Part shown: positions 59,378-64,000 of the stretch, piece after piece
Layout: each line of letters opens with the position of its first letter
How positions within the stretch are numbered: the first letter of the stretch is position 1
Source of the DNA: Plasmodium malariae
Lineage: Eukaryota > Apicomplexa > Aconoidasida > Haemosporida > Plasmodiidae
Assembly: GCF_900090045.1 (NCBI RefSeq)
Contig: NC_041782.1
Coordinates: 1,769,001-1,833,000 of the forward strand
Reading direction: 5' to 3'
DNA: 64,000 nucleotides
Notes under the pieces: model-generated
What the model was told of the DNA's origin: nothing
Databases searched by the model: none
What the model saw: the letters and a program-made list of their open reading frames with translations, nothing else
Translations under genes and position numbers: made by a program

Positions 59378-59707
59378 TTAAAAAAAAAATATGTTTATAT
59401 ATGAAAATTTTTTTTTTTTTTTCCCTTTTGAAAGCACCCCTTTCGATAAATAAGCAACGTGGTTACGTTTATGCATATTACATTTATTACTTCAGCGCGC
59501 ATATGTAAATCAAGTGTACTTAAAAAAAATGTACATTTACACCTATATGTATGCATGTATTATTGTACTTTTGTATTCCTTTATGTACGTATGCTTATGT
59601 TACATTTTTTACTGTTTGTAATTATACATTTTCGACAGTTCAAGGGCCTTCCTCCTTAGCCGATGCTTCTCGATAGTTGAGTGAAAAATTGCTAATATAC
59701 CGCACAT
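56995..59707 (-). CDS. ASNS: Asparagine synthetase (glutamine-hydrolysing), 2 exons
   Basis: Exon 1 is 59628-59707 and encodes MCGILAIFHSTIEKHRLRRK plus a few more residues; donor GTATAA. Exon 2 is 56995-58726; its acceptor GCACAG is followed by LRHRGPDWNGI. The intron is 901 bases and the product 603 residues. Cys2 is the catalytic nucleophile of the class II glutamine amidotransferase domain, followed by RHRGPD, VYNH and HSDCA segments. The synthetase half has the ATP-pyrophosphatase loop LLSGGLDSS near residue 245, GEGADEIFGGY and EARVPFLD. Reaction: aspartate + glutamine + ATP to asparagine + glutamate + AMP + PPi, in the cytosol. Exon 2 can also be read continuously upstream into the intron, which yields a false start lacking Cys2; exon 1 resolves this. 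An independent asparagine supply suits the Asn-rich proteome. Confidence 0.96.
58739..58845. repeat. 14-bp repeat next to the asparagine synthetase acceptor
   Basis: About seven partly degenerate copies of GCGGTGCATAAATT; the last four are perfect 14-mers. The array begins about 12 bases inside the intron from the exon 2 acceptor. It creates a false coding extension. Confidence 0.9.
59197..59345. repeat. 12-bp (CATATATACATA)n repeat in the intron
   Basis: A tandem repeat of about twelve 12-bp units followed by (TA)n, inside the asparagine synthetase intron. Confidence 0.92.
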
Positions 59708-59983
59708 TTTATAAAACAGTGAGCACTAATTTTTTTTATAATTTTTTTATAATTTTTAATATTTTTTTATAATTTTTTTATTTATTGATTAAATAGGATC
59801 TCCATGTATATTTTGTAACTGTGTACATAAAAAAAAAACAATTGAACAACTTCGCTTATTTTCTAACGCTGATATGGTGACAGTTCCATATATGGGAAGG
59901 GGAAGTATCATTCATTAAAGAACTAATTTTGCGTTCATCGTTATTGTTAAAAAGGTTTAAATATATTTAAATAATAATACTTA

Positions 59984-60018
<35 letters not shown>

Positions 60019-61292
60019 TTATGAACGTGCTGTATGTGTACCTTTTTGAGCATTTATCAACTACATTTTATCTTTTAGCTTTTTAGCTTGTTTCTTTTTA
60101 ACTGCTTTAAACATATGTATGCACGCTTTTAAATATATATATATATATATATGTATGTACCTCATTCGCACTGATAAAATTATATATTTTAAAACGTTTT
60201 TTTAAATATGAATTTATCCTTCTTAGTTATCTGTAGCTTCAACATACATGAGTTCGTACCACCTATCGTATGTTTTTGCATTTAAGTATTATATATATAT
60301 ATATATATATATGCATAAATATATTATAACAGCACGTTATTTTATTTTTTATGTTTATTGATCATAAATTATGATAACTCTGAACTTAGAACCTTTATAA
60401 TTTTATTTTAGCATAATTAGTTTTTCTTATTTTAATTCTTTAAGTTTTATATCATATTGTTTTACGTTGTTTTATTTTATATTACTTTATTTCATTTGCA
60501 TATGTTTTAAGCGATTTTATTTATATTAATGTTAAATCCTTTATTGTTTCTTAAGTTAGCAGTATTTATGTATACATGACTGTTTTGCTGAGAATTAGCC
60601 ATAGATTTTGTTAAGATTTATTTGAGGGTTAGTGAGTCATATATAAAGGAGGCAGGGATAAAAAAATTAAAAAATATTTACGTAATTATTTATTTATTTA
60701 TTTATTTTATTATTCTTTTTATTTAATTTTGTTTATTTTTTTGCTTAACATTTATGCAGAATGAAGTACATTACGCGTTAAATATGAAAAATGTACGCAT
60801 ATTTTAGTGTACATATAATTATATATATATGTATGTATGTATATGTATGTATGTACGTATATGTATGTATATGTATGTATGTACATATATGTATATTCAT
60901 TCGCTAAAGAAACACGTATAAGAGCGAACTGCTGCTCCTGATAATTATTTCAAAATGATGAAAATCATTACCCAGCTCATCTGAAAAAGAATACTTTGAA
61001 GATACTTTTTCATGCATCACAATCTGATTGAAATAATTTATTATTACAGAAACAATTTGGGAATACATCTTATTAATACTCCTATATATATATACGTAAT
61101 CATCAGTTTGTTTGCGTATTTATATATGTTAATTATTAGTGTTTTTTCTCTTTTCGCCATTAAAATAGTTCTTTCAAATAAGGCGAGTTAGCACATAGCT
61201 AATCATAGGCGCCACGGCTTAGCAAAGTTACACATAAGGATAAATCCACGTTTATATTCATTCATATAGATCATATTAATTTTTTATTATTT

Positions 61293-61331
<39 letters not shown>

Positions 61332-61401
61332 GTTCCCGAAAATTTATGAACGCGCAAGGTAAAACATTTCTCTTTTCGAAATTACGTCTACAATTTTTTA
61401 T
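59708..61401. other. Intergenic spacer upstream of asparagine synthetase
   Basis: 1.7 kb with the asparagine synthetase promoter. It has (TA)n at 59985-60014, 60132-60151 and 60290-60311, a TATG repeat at 60828-60893, and T31 at 61299-61329. No gene was recognised. Confidence 0.65.
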
Positions 61402-61680
61402 TTATTTAACTACGATTAAAGAGAAGTGGGGAAAAGTACATAAAAGAGTCGCAAACAAGCCCAGTGTTAAAAGTATGATGTTAAAACTTTGAAGCATCAG
61501 CGACTTAACTGTAAATGTGTTTTCGTATATTGACCTTGAAAAGGCACACATGTGTACGTGCGTGAAAAAAAAAAAATATATATTTGTATTCATATGTACA
61601 TAAATTTGTGTGTGTACATGTGCATACATATGCGCGTTCAATAAACCCAGCAGTCGAATGACCGTTGCAGTGAAGCACAT
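61402..61680 (-). CDS. Possible small membrane protein, unknown (2 exons)
   Basis: Proposed exon 1 is 61628-61680 (MCFTATVIRLLGLLNAH), donor GTATGC. Proposed exon 2 is 61402-61534, acceptor TTTTCAAG after a T-rich tract; total 61 residues. Exon 2 encodes SIYENTFTVKSLML, then a strong transmembrane segment (FNIILLTLGLFATLLCTF), and ends IVVK-stop. Exon 1 also looks helical and hydrophobic. The frame happens to stay open through the 93-base intron, so an unspliced 92-residue form is possible, but the middle is repeat-like (YAHVHTQIYVHMNTNIYFFFF). I do not recognise the family; small ER or mitochondrial membrane subunits have this shape. A chance ORF is not excluded. Confidence 0.38.
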   Translation of the reverse strand: MCFTATVIRLLGLLNAHMYAHVHTQIYVHMNTNIYFFFFTHVHMCAFSRSIYENTFTVKSLMLQSFNIILLTLGLFATLLCTFPHFSLIVVK

Positions 61681-61885
61681 AAAATAAAAACAGTAGAAAG
61701 GTATTAAGAAAATAAAAAAAGAGAACTGTTAATATTTATTAATAATTGAGCTTGATTTATGGCTTTTTTTATTTTAGCTAGCTAAAAAAAAAAAAAATTA
61801 ATAAATAATAAAAAAAAAAAAAAGAAAGAATAAAAATAATAATAAGTAATGAATAATAAAAAAAATAATAAGCAATAAATAAAAA

Positions 61886-61916
<31 letters not shown>

Positions 61917-62202
61917 TTAAATAAATGACGAAATGGTTAGGGAACAAATGGGAGGGTAAAATAACTGTTGAATTAAACGAGACCCGAAAAATGTGCAATA
62001 CGGACTGCAGTGATAAATGCTGATAGGGTAAAAATGTGGCATGATAAAAGGAAGAACATATTAAGAGTAGTAGCCTTCTTTTTATTATGTACATATATGC
62101 GAAAAAATATACTATGCAGATTAATCATGAAAGAGTACTGCTAGACTGTAGCAGGAAGTGCCTCTGTTACAACTGTGCGTCCTCGGTCACGCGCTCTACC
62201 GG
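61681..62202. other. Short intergenic spacer
   Basis: A-rich sequence with (TA)n at 61893-61917, between the candidate small gene and the N2227 gene. Nothing coding was seen. Confidence 0.65.
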
Positions 62203-64000
62203 TTAATCATCTACAGGTACGTCATTTCGCAAGGCGTTAAAGAAAACGCAGTGATATTGCACTTGCATCATCGAGTCAGTGTTGGTTGTATAATAATTGT
62301 CGACCCATTTAATTTCTAAAAAAGTAAACCATCTGGAAATAATTATTTTGATTTCATCCCATGATAACTCTATAGACATTTCATTTGGCATTTCTGCGTA
62401 ATGATATAATAGAGGACCAACATTAGACCATAAAGAATTTGGCTTTAAAATATTAGCAAAGGTACGGATATACATAAAAATATTCTTTGCTGTATCTAAA
62501 AAAAAACAAGTTAAAACACCATCGAATTGTTCTTTTTCATTATAATAAACTTCTATTAATTCGCCTGCACACATAGAAAATTCGGTATTCAATACAGCTT
62601 TATTATATGTATTGACATCTGGTAGTTTTATAATTTTTAAATGATCATCTCTACCTTTTCTATTTAATGTATTTAAACAATATGGTTGTATATGTAAAGA
62701 ATTTTTTTCGTTGTAATAATTTAAAATAAAATTAGATGCTAAAAGCATAAAATAGGAAAATTCATTTCCTTGACTTCTATACCCTTTTTTTGCTACTTCA
62801 TATGGGAGTCTACCTAAACCTGATCCAGGGCATAAAACTTTAGGTACATAGGTATCAGTTATGGGTAGATATTTGTCTAAGCTTTTTAGGATAAGTTCAT
62901 ATGCATTATCTCTTTCATGTTTTCCTTCATATGACCAATCACGAACAAATTGCCTTAGTGTACTTCTAACTTTGCTTATATTTTGTATTAAATTATACTC
63001 ATCTAAGGAAGGACTATATACATTTGAAATTCTATGGCCAGGGGGAATGTGTTCTCCTTTTGAAGATTCTCTATTAGAAGAATTACTTTTGTTTTTTATT
63101 TTATTATTTTTTTTATTTTTTTTATTTTTTTTTTTTTTTGTTTTATCACCATTAGTTCGGTTGTCATATCCTTGTTTGCAAGCTGGTGCATTAATGACGT
63201 TTTCCAAATTTTTCTCACAATTTTCACCATACTCTCCATTTTTACTGTTTTTATTGACATCTGTTTCAATTTTATTTTTATATGATGATGAGGAAGAGGA
63301 CAGGGATACTAACGATGCGTCACTCTCTTTGGGCAATCCTACCTTCTTCAACTCGTTCGTCTTTTCTTGTCCTACACTTATTTCGTCTTTACATTTTTTG
63401 AAATTCATATTATCATTTATACGATTGGATAGACTTTTTTCACCAGCTTTGGTGTTTACATTGTTACTGGGCGTTTGTTCGGTATCCTTGTCAAGCAATC
63501 CTGTCATACTGTGTTTGTAATTAGTGGTAATATCATCTTCTTTGTTAGCGTTTTTTCCTCCTTCAGGTGCATCGACTTCGCGTAGATCCACTTTACGTAC
63601 AACGACTTCGTGTACATCCTCTTCCTTTACGTCCACTTCATTCCCCCCTTCCTGCGCTTCTTTCTCACGGTCTCTTTTTCGAGGGGATCGTGTGCTGGTC
63701 GGTTCATTTAGGGGCGAAACTTTCATTTCATCTTTTTCGCTTATGCTATTTTGTTTTTCACCAAATGCGTAACTGTTTGCGCTTTTTATTTGATTAAATA
63801 TGATATCATTAGGAAAACAAGACGATTGGACTTGTTCATAATTACCCTTTTTTGTGTTAACATTCGTAGGACCTTCATTGTTGTTGGACGAAGAAGAGTT
63901 TTCTGCTTCAAGACGAAGAAACTTATATATATCTTTTTCACTTTTTCTATTAATTAATTTAAATTTTATTTCATTAAGTATTGTTATAGGATCATCTTTA
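62203..64000 (-). CDS. N2227 / carnosine N-methyltransferase-like protein, 5' partial
   Basis: The frame is open from the right edge to TAA at 62203-62205, so the start lies outside the window; an internal Met at 63726 is not a convincing start. The N-terminal part is charged and Ser/Asn/Lys-rich. The C-terminal 260 residues are an N2227-type SAM-dependent methyltransferase. RQFVRDWSYEG leads to the SAM-binding VLCPGSGLGRLPYEVAKKGY, then QGNEFSYFMLLASNF, the CAGELIEVY acidic strand, GVLTCFFLDTAKNIFMYI, NVGPLLYHY and ELSWDEIK. All blocks of animal CARNMT1 (carnosine to anserine methylation) are present in order. The substrate in the parasite is unknown; carnosine itself is not expected there, so a His-containing peptide or protein is a possible inference. 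Confidence 0.9.
   Translation of the reverse strand, partial: KDDPITILNEIKFKLINRKSEKDIYKFLRLEAENSSSSNNNEGPTNVNTKKGNYEQVQSSCFPNDIIFNQIKSANSYAFGEKQNSISEKDEMKVSPLNEPTSTRSPRKRDREKEAQEGGNEVDVKEEDVHEVVVRKVDLREVDAPEGGKNANKEDDITTNYKHSMTGLLDKDTEQTPSNNVNTKAGEKSLSNRINDNMNFKKCKDEISVGQEKTNELKKVGLPKESDASLVSLSSSSSSYKNKIETDVNKNSKNGEYGENCEKNLENVINAPACKQGYDNRTNGDKTKKKKNKKNKKNNKIKNKSNSSNRESSKGEHIPPGHRISNVYSPSLDEYNLIQNISKVRSTLRQFVRDWSYEGKHERDNAYELILKSLDKYLPITDTYVPKVLCPGSGLGRLPYEVAKKGYRSQGNEFSYFMLLASNFILNYYNEKNSLHIQPYCLNTLNRKGRDDHLKIIKLPDVNTYNKAVLNTEFSMCAGELIEVYYNEKEQFDGVLTCFFLDTAKNIFMYIRTFANILKPNSLWSNVGPLLYHYAEMPNEMSIELSWDEIKIIISRWFTFLEIKWVDNYYTTNTDSMMQVQYHCVFFNALRNDVPVDD

Noticed and set aside
1..64000. tRNA, rRNA, snRNA or centromere
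   Set aside because: I saw no tRNA T-loop or acceptor pairing, no rRNA-like block, and no kilobase-scale, extremely A+T-pure repeat region of the size expected for a Plasmodium centromere. A covariance-model scan was not possible.

Overview
This is nuclear DNA of a malaria parasite (genus Plasmodium). It is very A+T-rich, with long poly(A)/poly(T) and (TA)n tracts between genes, long asparagine/lysine-rich low-complexity inserts inside conserved proteins, short A+T-rich introns with GT..AG ends, and a clear Plasmodium-type CDPK, an acidic ribosomal P2 protein and an apicoplast-targeted ribosomal protein. From memory, the gene order and orientations match the central part of P. falciparum chromosome 3 (roughly PF3D7_0309400 to PF3D7_0310500). 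I cannot name the species; the base composition and minisatellites suit a non-falciparum species.

Layout. 1-6454 (+): DEAH-box RNA helicase, cut by the left edge. 7564-11019 (-): PIESP1, which reads as an ER-retained beta-1,3-glycosyltransferase of the B3GLCT type. 12809-16773 (-): histidine-phosphatase (phosphoglycerate mutase-like) protein with a small hidden last exon. 19600-32211 (-): 4203-residue PHD-finger protein. 35420-37844 (-): CDPK3 in five exons. 37845-40749: spacer carrying five unrelated minisatellites. 40750-41758 (-): apicoplast ribosomal protein L9 in three exons. 42666-47590 (+): large unknown protein in three exons with a possible RAP-like end. 48467-50549 (-): YTH-domain m6A reader in seven exons. 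51746-53329 (+): SECIS-binding protein 2-like L7Ae protein. 54414-54752 (-): ribosomal stalk protein P2 with a likely 5'UTR intron. 56995-59707 (-): asparagine synthetase, whose catalytic cysteine lies in a distant first exon. 61402-61680 (-): possible small membrane protein. 62203-64000 (-): N2227/carnosine N-methyltransferase-like protein, cut by the right edge.

The genes do not form an operon or one pathway. Several act on RNA or translation (helicase, YTH reader, SBP2-like, P2, L9), one on calcium signalling, one on chromatin reading and one on secretory-pathway glycosylation. I reconstructed exon structures by hand from splice signals and reading phase; each spliced total is a whole number of codons and, for recognised families, restores the expected domain. 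Names taken from P. falciparum are from memory and were not searched.
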